The translations under genes were made by a program, and so were the position numbers. DNA of 64,000 bases from Acidobacteriaceae bacterium (GTDB taxonomy: Bacteria > Acidobacteriota > Terriglobia > Bryobacterales > Bryobacteraceae), in the NCBI GenBank assembly GCA_019240405.1, contig JAFAYL010000027.1, positions 1 through 64,000 of the forward strand, in the 5' to 3' direction. Shown piece by piece: positions 15,749 through 25,533 of the stretch (its first letter is position 1; the number at the start of each line of letters is the position of its first letter). The notes beneath the pieces were generated by a model. It was not told the origin of the DNA and made no database searches. It saw nothing but the letters and a program-made list of their open reading frames with translations.

Positions 15749-17236
15749 ATGCAAGTTCAAATCGAAACCGCGCCTTTTGACAAATTGAGCCCGGATGCCC
15801 TGGCATTCTTCTGCTTCGAACCGGATACGACCGAGACTCACGATCCCGAAATCGCCCAACAATCGGGCTGGCTGCCAGATCTGCGAGAATCGGGCGAATT
15901 TACGGGCAAACTCTACGAGATTGCCATCTTGCACCGGCCGCAAGGGACGGCTGCAAAACGGCTGGTGGTCATCGGAGGCGGAAAACGCGAGAAATTTTCG
16001 TCCATTGAAGCGCGGAACTCGAGCGGGGCGCTCGTTCGCGCATTGAAATCGAAAGGGGTGCGGAGCATCGCGCTCGCGCTCGACACTCATCCGGCTGAAT
16101 TCGTGACGGCGGCTGTTGAAGGCGCGATCCTTGGCGCGTGGGATGCGGATAAGTACAAATCTGATCCCAAAGCCAAAGAGAAGCCGCTCGATTCATTTGC
16201 CATTGCTATTCCGGGCAGCAAGGCTGGCGAGTTCCAACCAGCTTTGCGCCGGGGTGAGATCATCGCGGAGTCGCAAAACCTGACGCGCGACTTGGTCAAT
16301 GAACCTGCAAACAGGCTCACGCCGGCAGCATTGGTGGAGGCCGCCAAGCAGATGGCCGCTGCCGCGGGACTCGAATGCGAAACTCTGGATCGGGATGCGA
16401 TGGCGAAGCTCGGCATGGGTGCGCTGCTCGGCGTCTCGCAAGGCAGCGCCAATCCACCGTTTTTGATCGTTCTCAAGTATCAGCCAGGCGCTCAAAGGAA
16501 AACCGGGGATCATCTCGCCCTTGTCGGGAAAGGTGTGACTTTCGACACTGGCGGCGTTTCCATCAAACCTTCGGAAGGCATGGAGAAGATGAAGTACGAC
16601 ATGGCGGGCGCGGCCGCGGTCATCGGCGCGATGCGCGCCATCGCGGATCTAAAGCCCGCCGTTCCAGTGACCGGCTATGTTCCCACGGTCGAGAATATGG
16701 TCGGAGGGAACGCGCAGCGGCCGGGCGACATCGTTACCGCGCTTTCTGGTAAAACCGTCGAGGTGTTGAATACGGACGCCGAAGGCCGGTTAATTCTTGC
16801 CGATGCGATTACCTATGCCAAGCGGAACGGCGCGACACACCTGGTAGACGCGGCAACCCTGACTGGCGCGATTGTAGTCGCGCTGGGGCACTACAACGTG
16901 GGCGCATTCACGAATAATGAAGCGTTCTTGGGCCGCGTGCTTGCGGCTTCCCGAACCGCCGGTGAAAAGACTTGGCAGCTTCCGATGGACGACGAGTACA
17001 AGGATTACCTGAAATCCGCCTTCGCGGATCTGCCGAACATTGGCGGGCGATATGGAGGCTCTATCACGGCAGCCTGGTTCTTGCGCGAATTTGCCGACCC
17101 CACACCCTGGGTGCATCTCGATATTGCGGGTACAGCGTGGCTCGACGATGGCAGGGCGTGGCTTTCGAAAGGTCCGACTGGAGTAGCCGTTCGGTCGTTC
17201 GTTCAGTTGGCGTTGGACTGGCAAGCCAGCCGGTAA
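15749..17236 (+). CDS. pepA: Leucyl aminopeptidase (M17 family)
   Basis: 495 residues, full length for cytosolic leucine aminopeptidases, which remove N-terminal residues from peptides. The catalytic C-terminal half holds the two-metal site: K261 and D266 in GKGVTFDTGG, K273, D284 in KYDMAGAAAV, and the signature NTDAEGRL at 341-348 with D343, E345 and R347. The N-terminal half is the variable domain seen in this family. AGGA lies just ahead of the ATG. It follows smpB closely and precedes glgC by about 95 bp, all on the plus strand. Confidence 0.95.
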   Translation: MQVQIETAPFDKLSPDALAFFCFEPDTTETHDPEIAQQSGWLPDLRESGEFTGKLYEIAILHRPQGTAAKRLVVIGGGKREKFSSIEARNSSGALVRALKSKGVRSIALALDTHPAEFVTAAVEGAILGAWDADKYKSDPKAKEKPLDSFAIAIPGSKAGEFQPALRRGEIIAESQNLTRDLVNEPANRLTPAALVEAAKQMAAAAGLECETLDRDAMAKLGMGALLGVSQGSANPPFLIVLKYQPGAQRKTGDHLALVGKGVTFDTGGVSIKPSEGMEKMKYDMAGAAAVIGAMRAIADLKPAVPVTGYVPTVENMVGGNAQRPGDIVTALSGKTVEVLNTDAEGRLILADAITYAKRNGATHLVDAATLTGAIVVALGHYNVGAFTNNEAFLGRVLAASRTAGEKTWQLPMDDEYKDYLKSAFADLPNIGGRYGGSITAAWFLREFADPTPWVHLDIAGTAWLDDGRAWLSKGPTGVAVRSFVQLALDWQASR

Positions 17237-17330
17237 CAATCATCAATCCTGCGCTGGCGCCGCACGTTCCTTGCGCTTCCCAAAATCCGGAAGCTGCTTC
17301 AAGTATGCTAAACGGCGGAGGTCTGTCAGG

Positions 17331-18584
17331 ATGCAGATTCGGGTGCTCGCGTTTGTGCTCGCGGGCGGGAAAGGAACGCGCCTTTATCCATTGACCAAAG
17401 AACGGGCGAAACCGGCGGTTCCGTTTGGCGGACGCTACCGGATTGTCGATTTCGTTCTCAGCAATCTCCTCAACTCTGGAATCTATTCGATCTATGTCTT
17501 AACGCAGTTCAAGAGCCAGTCATTGCTACAGCACCTGCGCGAGGGATGGGAAGTGAGCGGTTTGCTCCGGAACAACTTTATAATTCCGGTTCCGGCGCAG
17601 ATGCGCTCGCCGCAAGAAGACTGGTACCGGGGCACCGCCGACGCGATCACGCAAAATGTGAATCTCATCGAGCAGGCCGATCCGCACGTCGTCGTCATCT
17701 TTGGCGCAGATCATATCTACCGGATGAACATCCGGCAAATGATCGAGTATCACGTTGAGAAACGCGCCGGGGCAACCGTAGCCGCAATTCCGGTCGAAAA
17801 GGAGCTGGCTTCGGAATTCGGCGTTATCGAAACAACGCCCGACGGTAACATCGTCGGCTTCCATGAGAAAAAGAAAGACGCGCCTACCATGCCCGAAGAT
17901 CCCACCCGCGTGTACGCTTCGATGGGCAATTATGTATTCTCGACGGATCTATTGCTTCGCGAGCTATACGAAGATGCAAAGAACGAAAAAAGCTCGCATG
18001 ATTTCGGGAAGGATATTCTTCCTTCACTCATAGGGCGTGCCGACATGTATGCCTACGATTTTCAGACCAATATGATTCCCGGAGATACGATCGGCGCCCC
18101 CCATTATTGGCGCGACGTAGGGACTTTGGATGCGTATTACGAGGCCAGTATGGATCTACGCGCCGTTTCGCCGGAGCTGAACCTGTACAACCGCCAGTGG
18201 CCATTGCGTACAGCGAGCTATTTTGACGCGCCTGCGAAGTTTGTATTTGATGAGGACAACCGGCGGGGCATCAGTATCGATTCCATCATCGCCGGAGGCA
18301 CGATCGTTTCGGGCGGACTTGTACGCGGCTCGGTCCTTGGGCGCGGAGTTCGCGTCCATACCGGAGCGGTGGTCGAGGATTCGATACTCTTCGACAACTG
18401 TGACATCGGACGACATGCGAAAGTCCGCCGCGCCATTTTAGACAAAAACGTAAGAATTCCTGAGGGCGAGGAAGTCGGCTACAACACCGCGGAGGATCGA
18501 AAGAAGTATTTCGTCACTGAAACGGGCATCGTGGTGATCGAAGGGTATCGCTCCACCGTAGATATAGCGAGCTTGCAGGTCTGA
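17331..18584 (+). CDS. glgC: Glucose-1-phosphate adenylyltransferase
   Basis: 417 residues. Makes ADP-glucose from ATP and glucose-1-phosphate, the committed step of bacterial glycogen synthesis. The start at 17,331 has GGAGG 10 bp ahead and begins directly with the nucleotide-binding loop (VLAGGKGTRLYPLT). Further marks are KPAVPFGGRYRIVDF, the catalytic WYRGTADA, and IFGADHIYRM. The C-terminal third is a left-handed beta-helix with repeating hydrophobic turns (IDSIIAGGTIVSGG to RRAILDKNVRIPEG). Other glycogen genes are not in the window. The next gene is convergent with a gap of only 4 bp. Confidence 0.95.
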   Translation: MQIRVLAFVLAGGKGTRLYPLTKERAKPAVPFGGRYRIVDFVLSNLLNSGIYSIYVLTQFKSQSLLQHLREGWEVSGLLRNNFIIPVPAQMRSPQEDWYRGTADAITQNVNLIEQADPHVVVIFGADHIYRMNIRQMIEYHVEKRAGATVAAIPVEKELASEFGVIETTPDGNIVGFHEKKKDAPTMPEDPTRVYASMGNYVFSTDLLLRELYEDAKNEKSSHDFGKDILPSLIGRADMYAYDFQTNMIPGDTIGAPHYWRDVGTLDAYYEASMDLRAVSPELNLYNRQWPLRTASYFDAPAKFVFDEDNRRGISIDSIIAGGTIVSGGLVRGSVLGRGVRVHTGAVVEDSILFDNCDIGRHAKVRRAILDKNVRIPEGEEVGYNTAEDRKKYFVTETGIVVIEGYRSTVDIASLQV

Positions 18585-18588
18585 AGCA

Positions 18589-20286
18589 TTACGCAATTTG
18601 AGCGGCCGGAGTACGAGCGCGGCGGAGATCGGTCAACGCGATTCCCACTGCAACGACGACAACGCAGCCGATCACGTTGTACCAAAGAAACGAGATTTGC
18701 GTGAATGCCGCCGTTGCGAAAATTGCCGCCTCACCAGCAATAACACCCCAGAACGCCGCCGTTCCCTGAACCCGTTTGAAAAAGAAGGCCAGCATAAACA
18801 CGCCCAGCAGCCCGCCGTAGAACAGAGAGCCGACGATGTTCACGCGAACAATCAGCGCTCCAAAACCGCGCGCGCCGATCGCTGCGAACGATATGGCGTA
18901 CACTCCCCAAAAGATTGTCAAACAACGGGAGGCGATCAGGTAATGCCGGTCGCTTGCCGTTCGAACGAAGTATCGCCGGTAGATATCGATCACGGAAACG
19001 GTAGCAAGTGAATTGATTTCTCCTGAGGTGGAGCCCATGGAGGCCGAAAAAATAACGCCAATCACTAAACCGACAAAGCCAATCGGCAAATAAGATGTCA
19101 CAAACAAGAGAAAGATGTAGTTCGTATCGTCGAATTTCTCGCCGCCATAGATGCGTTCGACAATTTGAAGCGCGCGCTGGCGGCTGCCCACGAAAGCAGC
19201 TTGTGCATCGCGAAATTGCGCTACGGAATGCTTGACTTCGGGCCCACCATTGCGGGCATCAGCCGCGAGTTGATACGCCACCTCGCGACGCCGCTCGAAC
19301 GCTGCTCGGTAATTCGCTTGCGCCGGCTTCCACGAAGCAGAGTTTGCCGCTTTCAAAGCTTCCACGGGTTGGAAGACGGCGGGAAACTGCACGAACAGCG
19401 ATAGCACGAAAACCATCGCGCCTATGAACAGAATTACGACCTGCATTGGAATCTTCACCACTGCCGTGAACATCAGGCTGAGCCGGCTCTGTGTAATCGA
19501 TCTGCCTGTCAAGTATCGCTGCACCTGGCTTTGATCGCATCCAAAATAGGCCAAGGCCAAGAACGCTCCACCGATTAAGCCGCTCCAAATGTTGTAGCGA
19601 TCGCTGAAATTCAATCCAAAATCCACCGCGTTTAGCCGGCCAGCCGCTCCGGCTAGATGCATCGCGTCTAAGAAGGAAATACTCGAGGGCAACGCGTGAA
19701 TGGCCACGAACAGGCTCACCATCAGCGCCACAAAAATCATCGTCATCTGTTGAACGTCGGCCCATGTGAGCGCCTTAATGCCGCCGCTTGCCGTGTAGGT
19801 GATCACCAGGATGCCTATGAGAGCTGTCGTCAGCCGGTCCGACCAGCCCAGCACTGCCGACAGCGCGACTGCGGGAGCATACAATCCGATTCCCGCCGCG
19901 AGACCTCTTTGGATAAGAAACACGAGGCTGACGAGCCCGCGCGTTTTCCCGTCGAACCGCCGCTCGAGAAATTCGTATGCCGTGTACACTTTGGCGCGAT
20001 GAAAGATCGGAACCGCCGTCGCGGACAGAAGAATCATCGCAACCGGCAACCCGAAGTAAAACTGCACAAAACGCAGGCCATCGACATAACCCTGCCCTGT
20101 CGTTGAAATAAACGTGATGGCGCTCGCTTGTGTAGCCAGAATCGAGAGCCCCATTGCGTACCAGGGCATGCTTCTTCCCGCTAGCAGGTATTTATTGACG
20201 CTGTCGCTTCCACGGCCTCGATAGATTCCGTAAGAGACCAGCGAAATGAGCCAGGCGAAGAATACGATCCAATCCAGCGTTCTCAT
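18589..20286 (-). CDS. Sodium/solute symporter (SSS family)
   Basis: 565 residues from the ATG at 20,286, which overlaps the cutC stop in an ATGA arrangement; the longer upstream frame is read through cutC DNA and is not used. A 13-helix-type membrane protein: first helix IVFFAWLISLVSYGIY, then the SSS word YLLAGRSMPWYAMGLSILATQASAITF, and the sodium-site region SASMGSTSGEINSLATVSVIDIY. A soluble insert at about 340-410 (SWKPAQANYRAAFERRREVAYQLAADA) is unusual for the family. It should import a small organic solute with sodium. The substrate cannot be told; a sugar-acid or sialic-acid type solute is one possibility. Confidence 0.9.
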   Translation of the reverse strand: MRTLDWIVFFAWLISLVSYGIYRGRGSDSVNKYLLAGRSMPWYAMGLSILATQASAITFISTTGQGYVDGLRFVQFYFGLPVAMILLSATAVPIFHRAKVYTAYEFLERRFDGKTRGLVSLVFLIQRGLAAGIGLYAPAVALSAVLGWSDRLTTALIGILVITYTASGGIKALTWADVQQMTMIFVALMVSLFVAIHALPSSISFLDAMHLAGAAGRLNAVDFGLNFSDRYNIWSGLIGGAFLALAYFGCDQSQVQRYLTGRSITQSRLSLMFTAVVKIPMQVVILFIGAMVFVLSLFVQFPAVFQPVEALKAANSASWKPAQANYRAAFERRREVAYQLAADARNGGPEVKHSVAQFRDAQAAFVGSRQRALQIVERIYGGEKFDDTNYIFLLFVTSYLPIGFVGLVIGVIFSASMGSTSGEINSLATVSVIDIYRRYFVRTASDRHYLIASRCLTIFWGVYAISFAAIGARGFGALIVRVNIVGSLFYGGLLGVFMLAFFFKRVQGTAAFWGVIAGEAAIFATAAFTQISFLWYNVIGCVVVVAVGIALTDLRRARTPAAQIA

Positions 20287-20966
20287 CCGAGCAAGCTCTT
20301 GAGCGACGCAATCTGGGTGCGGCTCACTCTCCCGGATGTAGTTTGTGGAGTGCGAGCGGCCCGTCCGATATGAATTTCTCCTAGTGGGCAGTGCTGACTC
20401 ACGTCGGCGAGAATCGAGGGGCACAAACCTGCCGCGACTATAAGACCGATCTGCGGAGCGGCCGCGCGCTGCCAGTCTATGAGCCGGTTCTTGCGTTCGG
20501 CCCAAGGTCCCTCGCCTCCCGTTGTCAAAATGCGATCCACTTGCGGCAGTGTCTTCAATTCTTTGATCGCTCGCAGCGGGTGAGCGAGACGATCGAAGGC
20601 GCGATGAAACGTGACGCGGCAAGCTGGTGCTTCCGCTAAAACGGCCGTAGTCGCAGTGAGGTCAACGGCGCTGTCTTTGATGAAACCTAAAACAAGACCG
20701 TCGATTGGAAAACGGCACAACTCGCGCACGCAATCTTTGAGTCGCTTGGTTTCCGCTGGTCCGTCAATAGACATCGAGGCGTTTGCTCGAACCATAACTC
20801 GAACTGGAACCGATACGGCATCAACAATTTTCTGAACGACTTCAAGCGGCGGAGTCAGACCGCCGTTCTCGAGTGAATCGACCACCTCCAAACGATCTGC
20901 GCCGCCAAGCTCCGCCTCCACAGCTTCATCGCGCGACGTGACAATCACCTCGAGGAGTTTTCGCAT
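20283..20966 (-). CDS. cutC: CutC family protein
   Basis: 227 residues, a TIM-barrel protein. Diagnostic segments are EVIVTSRDEAVEAELGGADRLEVV at the start, NGGLTPPLEVV, VRVMVRA, VTFHRAFD and ILTTGGEGPWAER. The family was named for copper homeostasis in E. coli, but that role is disputed and a sugar- or nucleoside-related enzyme role is plausible. Here it is coupled to a solute symporter by an ATGA overlap and preceded by a small membrane protein gene, which fits a metabolic role better than copper handling. That last point is inference. Confidence 0.9.
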   Translation of the reverse strand: MRKLLEVIVTSRDEAVEAELGGADRLEVVDSLENGGLTPPLEVVQKIVDAVSVPVRVMVRANASMSIDGPAETKRLKDCVRELCRFPIDGLVLGFIKDSAVDLTATTAVLAEAPACRVTFHRAFDRLAHPLRAIKELKTLPQVDRILTTGGEGPWAERKNRLIDWQRAAAPQIGLIVAAGLCPSILADVSQHCPLGEIHIGRAARTPQTTSGRVSRTQIASLKSLLG

Positions 20967-20994
20967 CTGAGTTTTTTCGGTTTGAGCCAGTTTC

Positions 20995-21147
20995 CTAATA
21001 ATGGAACACGCGAGACGCGACGTACAACAGAGCGATCACAAAGGCCAGGTAGCAGAGCACGAATCCATAAAAGCGTTCCCAACTGCCGAAGATGGGTGCT
21101 GGATCGGAATGATCCGGCGGGAGATCGTCGGTGTGGCGGTCTTTCAC
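20995..21147 (-). CDS. Small single-span membrane protein
   Basis: A 50-residue frame from GTG at 21,147, with GGA seven bases ahead, to TAG at 20,995. The N-terminal 22 residues are polar and acidic, followed by GSWERFYGF and one membrane helix (LCYLAFVIALLYVASRVF). It ends 28 bp before cutC on the same strand, so it probably belongs to the cutC/symporter transcript. A helper subunit of the symporter is possible, by analogy to small subunits of other SSS carriers. The sequence itself shows only a membrane-anchored peptide. Confidence 0.6.
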   Translation of the reverse strand: MKDRHTDDLPPDHSDPAPIFGSWERFYGFVLCYLAFVIALLYVASRVFHY

Positions 21148-21232
21148 TTATTCCAGCATGCGCCACCCGCTCCTAAGACCGCAATATTTGCTAGTGCTCG
21201 GAAACCGTGATGATCGGCTACACTGAAAGACC

Positions 21233-22651
21233 GTGGGAAATCAAAACTCACGCGTTCCCATCAGCGTCCTGGTCGTGGATGATGAGGAATCGCAGCGTGG
21301 ACCCTTAGCCGCGATGATTTCGGCGTGGGGTTTTAGCGTCGAAACCGCAGCCGACGGACAGGAAGCGCTCGACAAGCTCACCACCTTTCCTGCCAACGTG
21401 ATCGTGACGGATCTGATGATGCCGCGCATGGATGGCTTTGAGTTGATGAAACGCCTGGCGGCTGATGGAAACATGCCGCCAGCCATCGTTTTGACCGCGT
21501 TTGGAAACATTGAGACCGCAATTCAGACCATCCACGATCTCGGTGCGTTCTGGTTCCTCGAAAAGCCGATTCAACCCGCCGCTTTGCGTGTTCTCTTAGA
21601 GCGCGCGGCATCGCAGAGCCAGTTAGCCGAAGAGACCGAGCGCTTGCAACGCCAGCTCTCCTACACCGGAGTGCTGGTTGATATGGTCGGTACCTCGCCG
21701 GAAATGCAGCAGGTGTTCTCAATTATCCGGCAGGTTGCGCCCAGCAAGGCTCCCTTACTAGTGGCGGGCGAGAGCGGGACCGGAAAAGAACTGGTTGCTC
21801 GCGCAATTCACCAATTAAGCAATCGCCGAGCTGGTCCGTTTGTGGCGATCAACTGCGCTGCTATGCCTGAAACGCTCATGGAAAGCGAGCTCTTCGGCCA
21901 TGAGAAGGGTGCATTTACAGGAGCGCTCGAGCGCCGCGCGGGTTGTTTTGAACTCGCGCAGCACGGCACGCTGCTTTTGGACGAGCTGGCGGAGATGCCT
22001 TCCGGCACTCAGGCAAAGCTTCTCAGAGTACTCGAGGATTCGCAAGTCCGGAGGCTCGGCGGGAAGAGCGAAATCTCGGTAGACGTGCGTGTCATTGCTG
22101 CGACAAACCGAGTGGTTGAGGACGCGCTCAAGAAAGGCGATCTGCGCGAGGACCTTTATTACCGCTTGAACGTCTTCCAGATTTACCTGCCTCCTTTGCG
22201 GCAACGGCTCGGTGACCTCCCGGTCTTATGCGAGACGCTGATCAGCCATCTCAATCGCAAACATTCCTGCAACATTACCCACGTGACACCCGACGTTATG
22301 GAGGCTTTCAAGAAACACTCCTGGCCGGGTAATGTTAGGGAGCTGCGCAATGTTTTGGAGCGCGGTGTGATCATGGCGGGGGAAGGCGCTGTTCAAATGG
22401 CGCATTTGCCCTACGATTTTGGCGCGCCGGGGGGATCGCGCCCGCCGGCTCAGGTGTTCGAGCCCGAAAGCGTTCGTCTTCCTGTGGGAACGAGCGTCAG
22501 CGATGCCGAAAAGGCTCTCATACAGCTAACACTTCAGCACACCAAGAACAATAAGACGCGGGCTGCCGAAATACTTGGAATCAGCCTAAAAACTCTGTTC
22601 AACAAGCTAAAAGAGTACGGTGCGTCCGAAGTTTCAGAACCCGCCGGCTAG
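21233..22651 (+). CDS. NtrC-type sigma-54-dependent response regulator
   Basis: 472 residues from GTG at 21,233. Receiver domain at 10-125 with phosphorylatable D60 and K111. AAA+ domain at about 150-385: Walker A GESGTGKE at 169-176, the sigma-54 contact loop GAFTGA at 216-221, and Walker B region LLLDELAEM. A Fis-type helix-turn-helix is at the C-terminus (NKTRAAEILGISLKTLFNKLKEYG). It should drive sigma-54 promoters on phosphorylation by a histidine kinase, which is not encoded nearby. It ends 36 bp before gcvT on the same strand and may be co-transcribed with, or regulate, the glycine cleavage genes; this is inferred from position. Confidence 0.93.
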   Translation: MGNQNSRVPISVLVVDDEESQRGPLAAMISAWGFSVETAADGQEALDKLTTFPANVIVTDLMMPRMDGFELMKRLAADGNMPPAIVLTAFGNIETAIQTIHDLGAFWFLEKPIQPAALRVLLERAASQSQLAEETERLQRQLSYTGVLVDMVGTSPEMQQVFSIIRQVAPSKAPLLVAGESGTGKELVARAIHQLSNRRAGPFVAINCAAMPETLMESELFGHEKGAFTGALERRAGCFELAQHGTLLLDELAEMPSGTQAKLLRVLEDSQVRRLGGKSEISVDVRVIAATNRVVEDALKKGDLREDLYYRLNVFQIYLPPLRQRLGDLPVLCETLISHLNRKHSCNITHVTPDVMEAFKKHSWPGNVRELRNVLERGVIMAGEGAVQMAHLPYDFGAPGGSRPPAQVFEPESVRLPVGTSVSDAEKALIQLTLQHTKNNKTRAAEILGISLKTLFNKLKEYGASEVSEPAG

Positions 22652-22687
22652 ACAAGTCCTCATGCTACGCTGAGGTTTCTTGTCTGA

Positions 22688-23794
22688 ATGACCGCAGCCG
22701 CCGACCTCAAGAGAACTCCGCTCTTCGAGGTGCATTCTGCATCCAACGCCAAGATGGTCGACTTCGGCGGATGGAACATGCCGGTCCAATACTCGAGCAT
22801 TTTGGAAGAGCACCATGCTGTCCGGACGGCTGTGGGAATTTTCGATGTCAGTCACATGGGCGAGATTGAAATCGAAGGTCCCGAAGCGAATCAGCTTGTC
22901 AATTACGTTTCAACGAACAACGCTTCCAAACTGAAGCCCGGCCAAGCGCATTATTCGGCGCTGCTCTATGAACATGGCGGATTCGTCGACGATATTTTGG
23001 TCCACAAAATTTCTGAGACTCATTTCTTCCTTTGCGTAAATGCTTCGAATCAAGAGAAAGATTTCGAGCACATCCGTTCCCACAATCACTTCGACGCCGG
23101 CTTGGTGTTTGCAAGCGAGCGTTACGCGCAATTGGCTATTCAGGGGCCGAAGTCGCGCGAAACTTTGCAGAAATTGACCGCTACGCCCCTGAATGAAATT
23201 AAATATTACTGGTTCACTGACGGCGCTGTGGCCGGCGTACCCGCGCGTATCGCGCATACCGGCTACACGGGCGAGGACGGGTTCGAGATTTACATTGCTC
23301 CCGATTCCGCGCAACAGATCTGGAGTAAAGTCTTGCAAGCGGGTGAAGAGTTCGGTATCAAACCTTGTGGCTTGGGCGCGCGCAATACACTGCGCCTCGA
23401 AGCGAAAATGGCGCTATACGGACACGAGCTCACCGCTTCCATCAACCCGTTTGAAGCCGATCTGGCCTGGATCGTGAAGATGGACAAAGGCGATTTTGTG
23501 GGTCGCTCGGCTTTGGAGAAAGCGCTTCAGCAAGGCGTGACGCGAAGACTTGCCGGATTCCAGATGATCGGCCGCGGTATTGCCCGCGACGGCTACGAAG
23601 TATGGATTGATTCGAAACCGGCCGGATGGGTGACAAGCGGAGGACCATCGCCCACGCTAAACAAGAACATCGGACTTTGTTATCTGCCCGTCGAAAAAGC
23701 AGTCCCTGACGTGGTGATACAGATCCCGATTCGGAATTCGCCCGTCGAAGCGATGACCGTCCTAACGCCCTTCTACAAGAGGCCAAAATCATGA
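22688..23794 (+). CDS. gcvT: Aminomethyltransferase, glycine cleavage T protein
   Basis: 368 residues. Transfers the methylene group from the aminomethyl-lipoyl arm of H protein to tetrahydrofolate and releases ammonia. Family marks: FEVHSASNAKMVDFGGWNMPVQY at the start, VGIFDVSHMGEIEIEG, YSALLYEHGGFVDDILVHK, YTGEDGFEIY, and CGLGARNTLRLEAKMALYGHEL, which shapes the folate site. Its last codons overlap gcvH (ATGA), so the two are translationally coupled. First gene of the gcvT-H-PA-PB run. Confidence 0.96.
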   Translation: MTAAADLKRTPLFEVHSASNAKMVDFGGWNMPVQYSSILEEHHAVRTAVGIFDVSHMGEIEIEGPEANQLVNYVSTNNASKLKPGQAHYSALLYEHGGFVDDILVHKISETHFFLCVNASNQEKDFEHIRSHNHFDAGLVFASERYAQLAIQGPKSRETLQKLTATPLNEIKYYWFTDGAVAGVPARIAHTGYTGEDGFEIYIAPDSAQQIWSKVLQAGEEFGIKPCGLGARNTLRLEAKMALYGHELTASINPFEADLAWIVKMDKGDFVGRSALEKALQQGVTRRLAGFQMIGRGIARDGYEVWIDSKPAGWVTSGGPSPTLNKNIGLCYLPVEKAVPDVVIQIPIRNSPVEAMTVLTPFYKRPKS

Positions 23795-24174
23795 GCTATC
23801 CCGAAAATTTCAAATACACGAAGGAACACGAGTGGGTCAAAGTTGAAGGCGACTCGGGCATTATCGGCATCACCGATCACGCTCAGGAGGAGCTCGGCGA
23901 CATTGTCTTTGTGGATTTGCCGAAGTCGGGCGCAAAGGTGAGAAAAGGAGAAACATTTGGTTCGGTCGAGTCGGTCAAGGCGGTCTCGGATATCTATTCT
24001 CCTGTTTCCGGCGAAGTGACCGCGGTGAATGAGCTGCTGTCGACCAGTCCGGAAAAGCTGAACGAAGATCCGCATGGCGCAGCGTGGCTGATCAAAGTGA
24101 AGCTATCAGACTCGGGAGAGCTGAATGGCCTGTTATCGGCCGCCGATTACCAAAGCTACATCGGCGCAGAATAG
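23791..24174 (+). CDS. gcvH: Glycine cleavage H protein
   Basis: 127 residues. Carries the lipoyl arm that shuttles the aminomethyl group among P, T and L proteins. The lipoylated lysine is K63 in SVESVKAVSDIYSP. The usual start (KYTKEHEWVKV) and the ITDHAQEELGDIVFVDLP segment are present. Overlaps gcvT by 4 bp and precedes gcvPA by 27 bp. Confidence 0.97.
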   Translation: MSYPENFKYTKEHEWVKVEGDSGIIGITDHAQEELGDIVFVDLPKSGAKVRKGETFGSVESVKAVSDIYSPVSGEVTAVNELLSTSPEKLNEDPHGAAWLIKVKLSDSGELNGLLSAADYQSYIGAE

Positions 24175-24201
24175 CTTTCCTATTCGTAGCCAGGAAAAAT
24201 A

Positions 24202-25518
24202 TTGCGATACTTACCGAAATCAGACTCCGAGCGCCGCGAAATGCTCGAGACGATCGGACTTGACTCTGAAGAAGACCTGATCTCATATCTGCCTCAAGAT
24301 GTACGTTTCGACAAGGCGTTGTCGATTGATGATGGCAAGAGCGAGTACGAAATTGTCGAGTATTTCAAGCAGCGTGCTGCCCAGAATGGAAACGGCTATC
24401 GAAGTTTTCTCGGTGCGGGAGTTTACAACCACTATCGCCCTGTTCTAGTCGACACGGTCGTCTCGCGCGGCGAGTTTCTCACCTCCTATACGCCCTATCA
24501 GGCGGAGATAGCGCAAGGCACGCTGACCAGCATTTTCGAATTCCAAACCATGGTCTGCCAGTTGACGGGCATGGAGGTTGCGAATGCTTCCATGTATGAC
24601 GGATCGTCCGCTGTCCCGGAAGCCGCGATGATGGCAGTCCGCGTGACGCGCCGCAACAAAGTTCTCATTGCGCGAACTGTTCATCCGGAATACCGCGAAG
24701 TTTTGCAGACCTACACGCGCCACCAGGGCATCCCTGTCGGCGAGCTGCAATACAAAAAGAACGGCCGCATCGATCTCGACGCTTTGAGCAAGGCACTTGA
24801 TGACGACGTCGCGGCAGTGATCGTTCAATCGCCAAATTTCTTCGGCATTTTGGAAGACATCAAAGAAACATCCCGGATCGCGTCTGCCAAAGGGGCATTG
24901 TTAATTGTCGTTTTCACCGAAGCCGTTGCTCTCGGATTGATTGAGCCGCCGAAGGAAGCCGACATTGTCGTGGGCGAGCTGCAGAGTTTCGCCATTTCGC
25001 CGAGCTATGGCGGTCCTTACGCCGGGATTATTGCTACGCGCGAAAAATACATCCGCCAACTACCCGGCCGGCTCGTGGGCGAGACAACCGACGCAGAGGG
25101 ACGGCGCGCTTTTTGCCTGACGCTCGCGACCCGAGAGCAGCACATTCGGCGCGAGAAGGCGACCTCGAATATCTGCACGAACCAAGCGCTCCTGGCGCTT
25201 ATGGCCACGGTCTTCATGACCGTCTATGGAAAGGAAGGACTGCGCGAGCTTGCGGAGCAAAACCTGGCGAAAGCGCTTTACCTTGCGAGCAAACTGCCGC
25301 TCGAATTCGACGCGCCTTTCTTCAATGAATTCGTCGCGCGCTCAAACGGCACATCGCCGGAGCAAATCAACTCCAAACTTGCCGAGCAGAAAATCACCGG
25401 CGGTCTCGCGCTCGGCCGGTTTTATCCCGAGCTGAAGAATGGTATGTTGCTTTGCGCGACTGAGATGAACCGTCGCGAGGACATGGATGCGGTTGCGGCT
25501 GCGTTCGCAGCCTCCTAG
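24202..25518 (+). CDS. gcvPA: Glycine dehydrogenase (decarboxylating) subunit 1
   Basis: 438 residues from a TTG start with AGGAAAA just ahead. The N-terminal half of the P protein, which in this lineage is split in two genes. Typical words: [64 protein letters not shown] and [20 protein letters not shown]. It lacks the PLP lysine, which is in subunit 2, and forms a dimer with it. Standard length for subunit 1, and complete. Confidence 0.96.
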   Translation: MRYLPKSDSERREMLETIGLDSEEDLISYLPQDVRFDKALSIDDGKSEYEIVEYFKQRAAQNGNGYRSFLGAGVYNHYRPVLVDTVVSRGEFLTSYTPYQAEIAQGTLTSIFEFQTMVCQLTGMEVANASMYDGSSAVPEAAMMAVRVTRRNKVLIARTVHPEYREVLQTYTRHQGIPVGELQYKKNGRIDLDALSKALDDDVAAVIVQSPNFFGILEDIKETSRIASAKGALLIVVFTEAVALGLIEPPKEADIVVGELQSFAISPSYGGPYAGIIATREKYIRQLPGRLVGETTDAEGRRAFCLTLATREQHIRREKATSNICTNQALLALMATVFMTVYGKEGLRELAEQNLAKALYLASKLPLEFDAPFFNEFVARSNGTSPEQINSKLAEQKITGGLALGRFYPELKNGMLLCATEMNRREDMDAVAAAFAAS

Positions 25519-25533
25519 TTTCGAATCCGGTCA

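Noticed and set aside
22652-22687. Glycine riboswitch before gcvT
   Set aside because: The gap is only 36 bp, too short for any glycine aptamer, and no typical pairing is seen.
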